Below, piece by piece: positions 1 to 6,648 of a stretch of 41,880 nucleotides of DNA. Position 1 is the stretch's first letter. Each line of letters starts with the position of its first letter. Under the pieces are notes generated by a model, which saw only the letters and a list, made by a program, of their open reading frames with translations, made no database searches and was not told where the DNA came from. Made by a program: the position numbers and the translations under genes. Origin of the DNA: a virus; IMG/VR virus record IMGVR_UViG_3300042914_003281, positions 1-41,880 of that record, one strand, 5' to 3'.

Positions 1-16
1 GTTCTTGCGTAGGGGC

Positions 17-78
17 GCGCGCCGCGGTCCCGGGCGGCGCGCTTGGGGCGGAGGGTTGGGGGCCGCCGGGCCGGCCCC
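17..78 (-). terminator. Two GC-rich hairpins after the first leftward gene
   Basis: Two perfect inverted repeats follow the stop codon at 86-88. At 59-78 a 7-bp stem (GGGGCCG/CGGCCCC) closes a 6-base loop. At 17-42 a 9-bp stem (GCGCGCCGC/GCGGCGCGC) closes an 8-base loop. Neither is followed by a clear T tract on the minus strand, so termination is inferred from position and stability. Confidence 0.4.
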
Positions 79-85
79 GGGGGGC

Positions 86-481
86 TTAGGCAGCCATCGC
101 GGCGGCGAAGGCGGCGGCGATCTCGGCAGCCTTGGCGGCGGCCTTGCGGGCCTCGCGGCGGGCGGCGGCCTGCTCCAGCTTGTCGGCGATCTCGCCGAGC
201 TCGTCGCACAGCGCGCTGGCGGCGGCGAGGTTCTCCCGGCTGATCTGGGCGGCCATCTCAGCCATCTCAGCGTGGTTCATGTAGTAGGCGAGGTTGCCAA
301 CCTTGGTGCGGCAGACGTCGACCAGCACGTCCTCCTGGTTGGTGTTCAGCGTGCCGCCGTCGCGGACGATGCGGATGGACTTCCAGATGCGGATGCTCTC
401 GTGCTGCGCGTTGGTGTAGGCGGCGCAGGCGTTGTCGTAGGCGAGGGCGGCAGCTTCGGTCTTGGTGATCTTGGTGGTCAT
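86..481 (-). CDS. Hypothetical early protein, 131 aa
   Basis: I do not recognise a family. The product is mostly predicted helical, and its last third (about residues 90-131) is rich in Ala, Glu, Lys and Arg like a coiled coil. The ATG at 481 is preceded six bases upstream by GGAG, within the initiation sequence GGAGCCGACCATGAC that is shared with the genes starting at 1038, 3515 and 10053. The gene has its own promoter (532-560) and is followed by strong hairpins, so it looks like a single-gene transcription unit. A host-takeover role is possible only by analogy with small early phage genes. Confidence 0.75.
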   Translation of the reverse strand: MTTKITKTEAAALAYDNACAAYTNAQHESIRIWKSIRIVRDGGTLNTNQEDVLVDVCRTKVGNLAYYMNHAEMAEMAAQISRENLAAASALCDELGEIADKLEQAAARREARKAAAKAAEIAAAFAAAMAA

Positions 482-531
482 GGTCGGCTCCGTGGGCGGC
501 GGGGTTGGTTTTGCTCCCCGCTGGCCCCATG

Positions 532-560
532 AGTGTATCCACCCCTCGCCAAGCGGTCAA
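532..560 (-). promoter_or_regulatory. Leftward sigma70-type promoter
   Basis: Read on the minus strand: TTGACC (555-560), a 17-base spacer, then TACACT (532-537). It belongs to a conserved module in which CTATTGAC always leads and, in three copies, an 18-bp palindrome lies exactly 12 bases upstream of the -35. It drives the gene at 86-481. Confidence 0.8.
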
Positions 561-572
561 TAGGTCATGGCT

Positions 573-590
573 ACTTTCTTCAAAGAAAGT
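573..590. promoter_or_regulatory. Palindromic operator-like site, copy 1
   Basis: This is a perfect 8-bp inverted repeat with a 2-base spacer (ACTTTCTT-CA-AAGAAAGT). It is centred about 56 bases upstream of the predicted transcription start of the 532-560 promoter. That spacing is typical of activator rather than repressor sites, and the binding protein is unknown. Confidence 0.6.
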
Positions 591-622
591 GGGAAGCCGC
601 ACCACGTCGACGTTTGCGCGGA

Positions 623-644
623 CCCGGCGACCGAAGCCGCCGGG
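623..644 (-). terminator. Hairpin after the zinc-finger gene
   Basis: A 7-bp perfect stem (CCCGGCG/CGCCGGG) with an 8-base loop lies just past the stop codon at 658-660, reading leftward. The sequence from that stop, TAAGCCCC followed by GCCGGCCCGGCGGC, nearly repeats the sequence after the stop at 86-88. No T tract is visible, so the terminator role is inferred. Confidence 0.4.
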
Positions 645-657
645 CCGGCGCCGGGGC

Positions 658-1038
658 TTAGGCCCGGAGGGCGCCCTGCAGGGCTGCCTGGACCTGGGCG
701 CGCTGGCTGCGCAGGCCGTCGCTCACGACGAGGTCGGCGATCTTGCCGCCGGTGACGTTGAACCAGACGGCCGCCTGCCCGATGTGGGCGACGAAGGCCG
801 TGCCGTAGGCGGCGGCGTGGCGCTCGATGAATGCGACACCCAGGGCGCCGAGGCTGACTTCGCGGTGAGCGGTCGCCGGGGCGGAGACCTTGACACCGGC
901 GGGCAGGCCAGCCGGGGCGATGCCGGTGCCGCCGCAGACGAAGCACAGGCCGTTTTGGATGTGCCGGAAAGCGCTGATGTTGCCGGTCCCGTCGCACTTG
1001 AGGCAGATGGAGGCGGTCTTGATGGCGGCGGTGGTCAT
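658..1038 (-). CDS. Small DnaJ-type zinc-finger protein, 126 aa
   Basis: Near its N-terminus the product has two CxxCxGxG motifs, CLKCDGTG and CFVCGGTG, about 20 residues apart. This is the repeat that binds zinc in the DnaJ cysteine-rich domain. No J domain (HPD) is present, so this is not a full co-chaperone. The remaining roughly 80 residues are unrecognised. I chose the ATG at 1038 over the longer reading frame to 1104 because it carries the shared GGAGCCGACC initiation sequence and because the upstream extension would run into the promoter. Zinc binding is well supported by sequence; the partner and role are unknown. Confidence 0.75.
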   Translation of the reverse strand: MTTAAIKTASICLKCDGTGNISAFRHIQNGLCFVCGGTGIAPAGLPAGVKVSAPATAHREVSLGALGVAFIERHAAAYGTAFVAHIGQAAVWFNVTGGKIADLVVSDGLRSQRAQVQAALQGALRA

Positions 1039-1086
1039 GGTCGGCTCCGTGGGCGGCGGGGTGGTTGGTCTCCCGTCCGCCCACAA

Positions 1087-1115
1087 AGCATATCCACCCC
1101 TCATCGCAGGGTCAA
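1087..1115 (-). promoter_or_regulatory. Leftward sigma70-type promoter
   Basis: Minus strand: TTGACC (1110-1115), 17-base spacer, TATGCT (1087-1092). It shares GGGGTGGATA in the spacer/-10 area with the 532-560 promoter, so the two are recent duplicates or under common selection. It drives the zinc-finger gene at 658-1038. Confidence 0.8.
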
Positions 1116-1127
1116 TAGGCCGCGGCT

Positions 1128-1145
1128 ACTTTCACGAAAGAAAGT
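1128..1145. promoter_or_regulatory. Palindromic operator-like site, copy 2
   Basis: The outer arms ACTTTC and GAAAGT match copy 1 at 573-590; the middle six bases differ. It again starts 12 bases upstream of the -35 hexamer. The retained outer arms with a diverged centre suggest that the arms are what a dimeric regulator reads. Confidence 0.55.
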
Positions 1146-1174
1146 GAGAGCCGCGCGCCTGTCGACGTTCCCGG

Positions 1175-2434
1175 CTACCAGTCCGCCCCGTCGTCGCTGG
1201 CCATCGCAGCGAGCGCCGCAGCCAAGACCGGGTCGGTGGCCTGCGGGGCGTCGGTCGGCGGGGCGGCCGGGGCGTCGGCCCAGCGCGCGGCGAGCTCGCC
1301 GGTCGTGATGCCCGGGATGGTGATCGGCTCGATGGGGGCGGTGATGTCGTCGGAGAGCGGGGTACAGCCTGCGTCGGTGAGCCATCCCGGCGTGACGCGC
1401 AGCGAGCGGACGCCGCCCGGGGTGCCGGTGATCGCAACCTTCGCGGGCTTGCCCTCGCGGGCGGCCTTGGTCTTGGCGCCCGGGTCGGCGGCCGGGTCGG
1501 GGATCAGGGCGGTGGACGCCCCGGCGCGGTAGAGCGCCCCGAGCAGCGCGGCCTTGGCGGCTTCCTTGTGGGCTTCGGCCCGCCTCATGCCGTCGGCGGC
1601 CGCGGCGTACTCTGCGGCGGTCCGGGCCAGCCCCGGCGCGCTGTGCTGGCCCTCGGCGCGCCAGAGGCGGACAGCTACTGCGGCATCGTCCGGGCAGCCC
1701 ACAGGCACGGGCTCGCCGTCAAGGACGTGCCGCTGGCGCCACGCGCCGACCGCGTCGAAGAGGCTGTCAGCGGCAGCCTGCGCACCTTCGTCCCAGGTCA
1801 GGCGGACGCGGCGGTGCGCGTGCGGGCCGGCCCAGACCCACAGGTCGCAGTAGGTCAGCGCGGGCGGGTAGCCGGGGCCGGTGTCGTTGGCTTGGCAGGC
1901 CCGGATCGTGGCCATCTGGGCGAGGACTTGCAAGGCGTACTTGCGCGGGATGGCGGGGCCGCGCGGGTCGGCGAGGGTCGCGGCGATGCCGTAGCCTTCG
2001 GGGCGGTCCGGGGCGTAGTTGGCGAGTTCCCAAGCGCCGCGGGGGATCTTGACCTCGACAAGCCCGGTCACGGGGGCGCTCATGGTCTCGCATACCAGCG
2101 CGTCCGGGCTGACAGCGAGCCAGGGCCGGTCAGGGTGCGCCCAGCGCGTGATCTCATCGGCGAGGGGCCACGCGCCGTCGGGGCGGTGGTGAACGCAGTA
2201 CTCGGTGAGCGCGACGTGTTCGAGGCGCGTCCCGACCGCGCGCGGGTCGCTGGGGGCGTCCGGCTCGGGGTCGCGGGGCAGGTCGCCGCGCAGAATGGCG
2301 GCGAAGCGGGCGGGGCTGACGAAGCCGAGGCCGAAGGGCGTGGCCATGTCGCTGGCGCCGAGCATCGGGCCGCCGTCGGGTGCGGGCGTGTTGCGGGCGG
2401 CGAGCCATTCGGTACGGCTGGCGAAGGTGGGCAT
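1175..2434 (-). CDS. YqaJ-type (lambda exonuclease superfamily) recombination nuclease, 419 aa
   Basis: The N-terminal 200 residues carry the expected order of motifs: GASDMATPFG near residue 26, GTRLEHVALTEY near 68, LAVSPDAL near 107, the PD-(D/E)xK core GLVEVKIP, and the helix ALQVLAQM. These make a two-metal nuclease that resects 5' ends of duplex DNA for single-strand annealing or recombination. The last 200 residues are Ala-rich and unrecognised. It is the third gene of an operon behind the genes at 2674-3108 and 2439-2669. Its start follows GGAGGACTGACCCC, the same junction as the gene before it. No separate annealing protein of the RecT/Beta type was found; the SSB at 12,667 is the only obvious single-strand binder. 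Confidence 0.88.
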   Translation of the reverse strand: MPTFASRTEWLAARNTPAPDGGPMLGASDMATPFGLGFVSPARFAAILRGDLPRDPEPDAPSDPRAVGTRLEHVALTEYCVHHRPDGAWPLADEITRWAHPDRPWLAVSPDALVCETMSAPVTGLVEVKIPRGAWELANYAPDRPEGYGIAATLADPRGPAIPRKYALQVLAQMATIRACQANDTGPGYPPALTYCDLWVWAGPHAHRRVRLTWDEGAQAAADSLFDAVGAWRQRHVLDGEPVPVGCPDDAAVAVRLWRAEGQHSAPGLARTAAEYAAAADGMRRAEAHKEAAKAALLGALYRAGASTALIPDPAADPGAKTKAAREGKPAKVAITGTPGGVRSLRVTPGWLTDAGCTPLSDDITAPIEPITIPGITTGELAARWADAPAAPPTDAPQATDPVLAAALAAMASDDGADW

Positions 2435-2438
2435 GGGG

Positions 2439-2669
2439 TCAGTCCTCCTTGGTGGGCAGTACAGCGGGACCGAAGGCAGCCACGAGCAGCGCGACGATGG
2501 CCCGCGCCGTCGCAGCGTCGATGTCGGCCTCGGTCACGCTGTTTGGGGTGAAGTGGTCGGTCGAGTGCTCGGTGTAGCGGACGGCGACGCTGCCTTCGCC
2601 CGGCGCTTCATCCCAGTGATCCCAGACCATCGCGCAGTCGCGGGTGATCTTGACCGTCTTGGTGGGCAT
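2439..2669 (-). CDS. Hypothetical protein, 76 aa
   Basis: A small acidic protein with no recognised motif. It has a charged N-terminal half (KTVKITRDCAMVW) and an Ala/Val-rich helix near residues 48-68. The start codon lies four bases past the upstream stop, and the GGAGGA ribosome site sits inside the end of the upstream gene, so translation is probably coupled. The same start junction (GGAGGACTGACCCCATG) is repeated at the next gene in the operon. Confidence 0.7.
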   Translation of the reverse strand: MPTKTVKITRDCAMVWDHWDEAPGEGSVAVRYTEHSTDHFTPNSVTEADIDAATARAIVALLVAAFGPAVLPTKED

Positions 2670-2673
2670 GGGG

Positions 2674-3108
2674 TCAGTCCTCCGTGGCGGTGTAGCCGAT
2701 CAACTCGGCGATCTTGCGCAGCGTGCTGGTGTCCGATTTTTGGGCAGCCTCCAGTAGCTTGTGCTTGTTGTTGTGCCGCCACACGTCATCCTCAACCGCT
2801 TGGGCAGTGAGGGCAACCAACGGGCAACGGAAGCCGTTCGATGCGGCGGTGTATGTGGTGCCCTCATGCGTCTTCGGGATCTTGATCGCACTCCGATCAG
2901 CACGCAGATCACCCTTGTATTGCTCAGCTTGGTACAGCGGAAGCGCAACCCAGCTCTTCACCGTCTGATCGACGATCCGCCATTCGCCCCACATGGGGCG
3001 GCGCAGCGGTCCGCCCCTCCCGCGCCCCTCTGGGCCGACGTTATAGAAGCGGCGGTTCTCGTCAAACACCCACACGGTGGAGCCGATCTGCAGATCTTTC
3101 GCGCTCAT
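2674..3108 (-). CDS. Hypothetical protein, 144 aa
   Basis: I do not recognise the family. The product starts MSAKDLQIGSTVWVFDENR and has a beta-rich, Trp-containing first half (WGEWRIVDQTVKSWVALPL). The C-terminal half is helical and polar. The ATG at 3108 follows a good AGGAGA site; the longer frame to 3258 has none. Its base composition is visibly less GC-rich than its neighbours, with runs such as ATTTTTGGG and TTGTTGTTG and more AT-ending codons, which suggests later acquisition. It is the first gene of the 3-gene operon ending with the YqaJ nuclease. Confidence 0.75.
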   Translation of the reverse strand: MSAKDLQIGSTVWVFDENRRFYNVGPEGRGRGGPLRRPMWGEWRIVDQTVKSWVALPLYQAEQYKGDLRADRSAIKIPKTHEGTTYTAASNGFRCPLVALTAQAVEDDVWRHNNKHKLLEAAQKSDTSTLRKIAELIGYTATED

Positions 3109-3311
3109 GGCCTGTCTCCTGTCAGTGAAAAGAACGCCCGCGTCGCACGCTTGGGGCAGCGCGCTTGACCCACCGGGGAGGATGTTCCGGCGGGCGGTCC
3201 ACGCGGGCGTCTTGCGGACCGGCCCGATGCGTCGGGCAGCGCCGCCCCGGCCGACCATGGAAGGGCGCGCACGGCGGGGCGGTGATGGACAGGGCGCGCC
3301 CTGTGAAGGGG
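3109..3311. other. Intergenic stretch with a perfect 16-bp palindrome
   Basis: No convincing gene is seen here. At 3289-3304 lies ACAGGGCGCGCCCTGT, a perfect palindrome with no loop, just past the stop codon of the gene at 3312-3515. It could be a protein-binding site or could weaken read-through. A 68-residue minus-strand frame (3122-3328) crosses the region but lacks a ribosome site and overlaps the upstream gene. Confidence 0.4.
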
Positions 3312-3515
3312 TCAGGCCGCGGCGTCAACCGCAGCGACAGCGGCGTTGTAGCGGGCCAGCGCGGCGGCCTCGGCGGCCGGGCCGAGGCGCCAGGACGCGA
3401 CGTAATCGCGGCGGGCGCAGGCGACGGCGCGGGCCAGCGGGTGCGCGTGCTTGCACGAGGTGTTGGTGCGGAAGGCGGCGCGGAGTTCGGCGGTCAGCGG
3501 GGTAGCGGTGGTCAT
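3312..3515 (-). CDS. Hypothetical early protein, 67 aa
   Basis: A small basic, Ala-rich helical protein with no family recognised. The ATG at 3515 uses the shared GGAGCCGACCATGAC initiation sequence, so the product starts MTT like those of the genes starting at 481, 1038 and 10053. It is the first leftward gene of the divergent promoter region (3516-3758). Its position as the first early gene hints at a fast-acting small effector, but nothing in the sequence shows a function. Confidence 0.65.
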   Translation of the reverse strand: MTTATPLTAELRAAFRTNTSCKHAHPLARAVACARRDYVASWRLGPAAEAAALARYNAAVAAVDAAA

Positions 3516-3564
3516 GGTCGGCTCCGTGGTGGGGCGGGGTGGTTCGCTCCCCGCCGGCCCCTTC

Positions 3565-3593
3565 ACCCTATCGCCTGGGTGTCTGCGGGTCAA
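3565..3593 (-). promoter_or_regulatory. Leftward sigma70-type promoter of the divergent region
   Basis: Minus strand: TTGACC (3588-3593), 17-base spacer, TAGGGT (3565-3570). The CTATTGAC lead is conserved. It drives the gene at 3312-3515 and possibly reads on into the 2674-3108 operon, for which no separate promoter is evident. Confidence 0.75.
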
Positions 3594-3605
3594 TAGCCGG
3601 TCGCT

Positions 3606-3623
3606 ACAAAGTGCAAAGAAAGT
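3606..3623. promoter_or_regulatory. Palindromic operator-like site, copy 3 (degenerate)
   Basis: It has the same length and the same 12-base distance from the -35 as copies 1 and 2. One arm (GAAAGT, 3618-3623) is intact and the other reads ACAAAG instead of ACTTTC. It lies between the two divergent promoters, so a bound regulator could affect both. Confidence 0.45.
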
Positions 3624-3681
3624 TGTGGACGCGCACGGCTGCGGTGTTCTCGCGGTCTTTGCGGTTCTTTGCGCGTCGCTA

Positions 3682-3711
3682 TTGACGGGTGCGCGGTGCT
3701 GGGGATAGGCT
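3682..3711 (+). promoter_or_regulatory. Rightward promoter of the clamp operon
   Basis: TTGACG (3682-3687), an 18-base spacer, then TAGGCT (3706-3711), again led by CTATTGAC. Two TTCTTTGCG/GTCTTTGCG half-sites lie just upstream. It drives the MazG-like, clamp and cytosine methyltransferase genes; the predicted start near 3718 leaves a leader of about 40 bases. Confidence 0.7.
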
Positions 3712-3758
3712 GCCGGGGCCGCGGTGCCGGGTGGATCGGCGGGCGGGCGGAGGTGGTG

Positions 3759-4298
3759 ATGAGTGGTGATGAAGTGGGTGGCATCCTTGCCGATCCGTGG
3801 CGCAGCCTGCGGTGGCGGGACTACCGTGCCGAGGTGCTGCGGTTGAGCGCGTACCGGCCTGACCGTGCGGCGTCTGCGGCGCGGCGCGGGGTGCTGTCTG
3901 AGCTCGGAGAGGCGCTTGGGGCGCTCGATGACCGGCGCGTGCTCAAGAAGGGCGCCGAGGTCTTCGTCGACCTGCGGGCCGAGCTGGGCGACGTGCTGTG
4001 GTACGCGGCGCTTGAGTCGGAGGGGGACGGCGTCGGGCTGTGGACCGCCGACCCTGTGCGGCCCATCTACGAGATGACCCTCACGGATCGGGTCGACCAC
4101 GTCGCGCACGCGATCGGCGTGGCGATGGGGGACGTGCTCGGTGGCCTGCCGCTGGCGATGGTTGCGACGTCCATGTGCCGTGCCGCGGGGTTCAGCGCCC
4201 AAGAGGTCGCGTTCTACAACCTTGAGAAGCTGCGGGCCCGGCAGTCGGCCGGGACGCTGCATGATCGCGAGGCCCGGGTGCCGGGCGGAGGTGTTTGA
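3759..4298 (+). CDS. MazG-like nucleotide pyrophosphohydrolase, 179 aa
   Basis: The pair LSELGEAL (about residue 46) and AELGDVLWYAAL (about residue 74) matches the ExxE...ExxD metal-binding helices of the MazG/all-alpha NTP pyrophosphatase family. The C-terminal FYNLEKLRARQSAGTLHD also matches the usual MazG ending. These enzymes cleave NTPs or dNTPs to the monophosphate and pyrophosphate; phage versions are thought to adjust nucleotide pools or alarmones. The ATG at 3759 has GGAGG five bases upstream. It is the first gene of an operon with the sliding clamp, whose start codon overlaps this stop (TGATG). Confidence 0.85.
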   Translation: MSGDEVGGILADPWRSLRWRDYRAEVLRLSAYRPDRAASAARRGVLSELGEALGALDDRRVLKKGAEVFVDLRAELGDVLWYAALESEGDGVGLWTADPVRPIYEMTLTDRVDHVAHAIGVAMGDVLGGLPLAMVATSMCRAAGFSAQEVAFYNLEKLRARQSAGTLHDREARVPGGGV

Positions 4299-5518
4299 TG
4301 TTTGACTGTGTCGTGAACGGCGATGTTGTGCGCCTTGTCGTCGGGCTGGCCGCTTCGGCGGCGGCGCGGGATCGGGACGTGTCCGGCGGGGCGTCGGCGG
4401 ACGTGCTGATGATCTTGACGCGGGATGGCCTGTCGGCGGTCGGGACCGACGGCGTGGCGCGCCTGACGACGCCGGCCCTGTCGGTCACGGAGTGCCGCGG
4501 GGTCGGGCGGGTCGCGGTCCCTGCGGCCCGGATCGTCCAGGTGCTCGATGCCCTGAAGGGCGCCGGGCCCGTGGCGCTGAAGGCCGGCGGCAAGGACGGG
4601 CGCGTCCTGACCGTCAAGGCCGGCAAGACGGAGTACAAGCTGCAGTGCGGCGAGGTTGACGACTTCCCGCCGGCCAAGGACGAGGTCACCTACGGCGCTG
4701 GCATCACGCTCGGGGCGGCGGCTCTGTCGGACGCGCTCGGGGCGGTGATCCCGGCCGTGTCCGACGACGTCAACCGGCAGGGCCTGAACGGCGCGGCGGT
4801 AGAGCACGTCGCCGGGCCGGACGGGCGCGCCGCCGGGGCGCTGCGGTGGGTCGGGACGGACGGCAGCCGCTTGACGTGGGCGGAGGTCATCGTCGACGGC
4901 GATGCGAAGGTCGACCCGGATGCGGTGCGCATCCCGCGGACGTCGCTCTTCGGCAAGGCGCAGGCGCACGCGCTGCGGCAGGTCATCCGCGGCAACGGTG
5001 ACCCGGACGGCGCGACCGTGACGCTGGCCTGGGGCCCCCGGCACCTGCGCGCCGAGGTCGGCGGGGTGGTCGGCCCCGACGGCGTGCGGGCGCAGGCGAC
5101 GGTGGTTGAGTACCGGATGATCGAGGGCCAGTTTCCGGACTACCGGTTGGTCTTGCTCCCCGAGTCCTCGATCCGCATCACCGCGACCGTTGACGGCGGG
5201 GCGCTGGCGGCGGGCCTGTCCCGTGTCGGCCTGTGCGCCGACGACAAGAACAGCAGCATCCGCGTCGCGCTGAACGAGGGCCGGATCGGACTCGCGGCGG
5301 TGTCGCTGAAGGCAGGCAGCGCGCAGGAAGAGGTCGACGCCGAGGTCGACGGGGCGCCGCTGCAAACCGGCTTCAACGCGCGGTATCTGGCCGATGCCGT
5401 CAAGGCTGCGGGCGCGGGGCCGGTGACCTTCCGCTTGGCCGGCGCGCTCGATCCGGTCGCGTGGTCCGGGGCGCGGGCCGGGGTCGGCGGCGTGGTCATG
5501 CCGATGCGGCTCGACTGA
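4298..5518 (+). CDS. dnaN: Bacterial-type DNA polymerase III beta sliding clamp, 406 aa
   Basis: The product has the length of a three-domain beta clamp (usually about 366-400 residues) and ends GVVMPMRLD, matching the conserved clamp C-terminus. Further matches are EGQFPDYRLVLL before the third domain, and ALNEGRIGLAAVS and FNARYLADAVKA within it. As a dimeric ring it would tether polymerases and other proteins to DNA. The start is the ATG inside TGATG, preceded by GGCGGAGGTG. The domain core is clearer in the C-terminal two thirds than in the N-terminal domain. No polymerase gene accompanies it, so it must either load onto host replicase sites with the host clamp loader or serve phage proteins. 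Confidence 0.92.
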   Translation: MFDCVVNGDVVRLVVGLAASAAARDRDVSGGASADVLMILTRDGLSAVGTDGVARLTTPALSVTECRGVGRVAVPAARIVQVLDALKGAGPVALKAGGKDGRVLTVKAGKTEYKLQCGEVDDFPPAKDEVTYGAGITLGAAALSDALGAVIPAVSDDVNRQGLNGAAVEHVAGPDGRAAGALRWVGTDGSRLTWAEVIVDGDAKVDPDAVRIPRTSLFGKAQAHALRQVIRGNGDPDGATVTLAWGPRHLRAEVGGVVGPDGVRAQATVVEYRMIEGQFPDYRLVLLPESSIRITATVDGGALAAGLSRVGLCADDKNSSIRVALNEGRIGLAAVSLKAGSAQEEVDAEVDGAPLQTGFNARYLADAVKAAGAGPVTFRLAGALDPVAWSGARAGVGGVVMPMRLD

Positions 5519-6585
5519 TGGCCGCCCCGCGCTGTCTTGAGCTCTTCGCCGGGGCTGGGGGCGCTGCCCTCGGCCTCGGCGCCGCGGGCCTTGAGCACGC
5601 CGCTCTGTGCGAGTGGGACCGGCACGCCTGCGCTACCCTGCGCGCGGCTGGCTTGGGCCCGGTCGTCGAGGGTGACGTCAGGGACTTGCAGGCCATCGCC
5701 GCGGTCGCTGGCGAGTCGGTGGACGTGCTCTGGTCGTCGTTCCCGTGCCAAGCGTGGTCGACGGCTGGGGCGCGCAAGGGGGCGCACGATGGCCGCAACG
5801 GCTGGCCGTGGACCGTCGACGCGCTGGACCGGTTCCGCCCGGCGTGGTTCCTCGGCGAGAACGTGCGCGGGCTGCTGCTTCACCGCAGCGGTTGCACCGC
5901 GGCGGGCGGGCAGCGCGGGCTCTTCGGCACGGCCCCGGCGGAGGACTGCCCCGGCTGCTACTTCGAGCGCGTCATCATGCCGGACCTGCGGGCGCGCTTT
6001 GCGCACGTCGGTTGGTGGCTCCTCGATGCCGCCGACTTCGGCGTGCCGCAGCACCGTCGGAGGGTCATCCTCTGGGCGGGGCCCGCGCCGTTGGTGGAGC
6101 CTGTGCCGACGCATGGGCCGGGCCGGGCGCAGGGTTGGGTGTCGATGCGGGAGGCGTTGGCACTTGGCGAGACCGACGGCGTGGCGCAGTACAAGCGCAG
6201 CAGACAGGGTCAGGTGGCATGGGAAGAGGTGCCGCTTGACGACCCTGCCAACGCAGTCGGCTGCTTTCCCGAGGCCTGCGGGGTGCCGTGGCTTGACCGT
6301 CCCTCCCCTACCGTCTCGGCGGTCGGTGAGCAGAAGGGCAGCGGACCAGGCGGGAACCCCGAGAAGATGCAGCGGGCCAGTGATGCGCTGTACCTTGGCA
6401 CCGGCCGCCGCCGATTGACGGTCGCCGAGTGCGCGCGCCTGCAGGACTTCCCCGCCGGGCACCCGTGGCAGGGCGGGGTCGGGGCGCAGTATCGGCAGGT
6501 CGGGAACGCCGTGCCGCCGCGGCTTGCTGAGGTGGTGGGGCGGGCGTTGATGACGGCGATTGAGGATGTCCGGGGTCTGTCTTGA
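5518..6585 (+). CDS. DNA (cytosine-5) methyltransferase, 355 aa
   Basis: All main C5 methyltransferase motifs are present in order: LFAGAGG (motif I, residue 9), SFPCQAWS with the catalytic Cys77 (IV), GENVRG (VI, about 114), VPQHRRRVIL (VIII, about 177) and YRQVGNAVPPRL (X). It transfers a methyl group from S-adenosylmethionine to cytosine. The start overlaps the clamp stop (TGATG), so the two are translationally coupled. Between motifs VI and VIII an extra cysteine-containing segment includes QRGLF (residues 132-136), matching the QxxLF clamp-binding consensus. No restriction nuclease lies nearby. The target sequence cannot be read from the protein. Confidence 0.95.
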   Translation: MAAPRCLELFAGAGGAALGLGAAGLEHAALCEWDRHACATLRAAGLGPVVEGDVRDLQAIAAVAGESVDVLWSSFPCQAWSTAGARKGAHDGRNGWPWTVDALDRFRPAWFLGENVRGLLLHRSGCTAAGGQRGLFGTAPAEDCPGCYFERVIMPDLRARFAHVGWWLLDAADFGVPQHRRRVILWAGPAPLVEPVPTHGPGRAQGWVSMREALALGETDGVAQYKRSRQGQVAWEEVPLDDPANAVGCFPEACGVPWLDRPSPTVSAVGEQKGSGPGGNPEKMQRASDALYLGTGRRRLTVAECARLQDFPAGHPWQGGVGAQYRQVGNAVPPRLAEVVGRALMTAIEDVRGLS

Positions 6586-6588
6586 CCG

Positions 6589-6616
6589 TTGACCGGCCCC
6601 CGGCGTGTGGTACGCT
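6589..6616 (+). promoter_or_regulatory. Promoter of the ribonucleotide reductase gene
   Basis: TTGACC (6589-6594), 16-base spacer, TACGCT (6611-6616); a second TTGACC lies seven bases further upstream. It starts just after the methyltransferase stop codon. The predicted transcript has a short leader of about 26 bases containing GGAGG six bases before the ATG. I saw no room for a cobalamin riboswitch. Confidence 0.7.
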
Positions 6617-6648
6617 GGGGGTCTGCCTTTGCTTTGGGGAGGTGTGTG

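Noticed and set aside
1790-2077. A clamp-binding peptide in the YqaJ-type nuclease (ADSLF)
   Set aside because: The leading Gln of the pentapeptide is absent and the segment appears to be inside a helix.
3122-3328. A 68-residue minus-strand frame
   Set aside because: It overlaps the end of the gene at 3312-3515, lacks a ribosome site, and its Pro/Arg-rich sequence is typical of chance frames in this genome.
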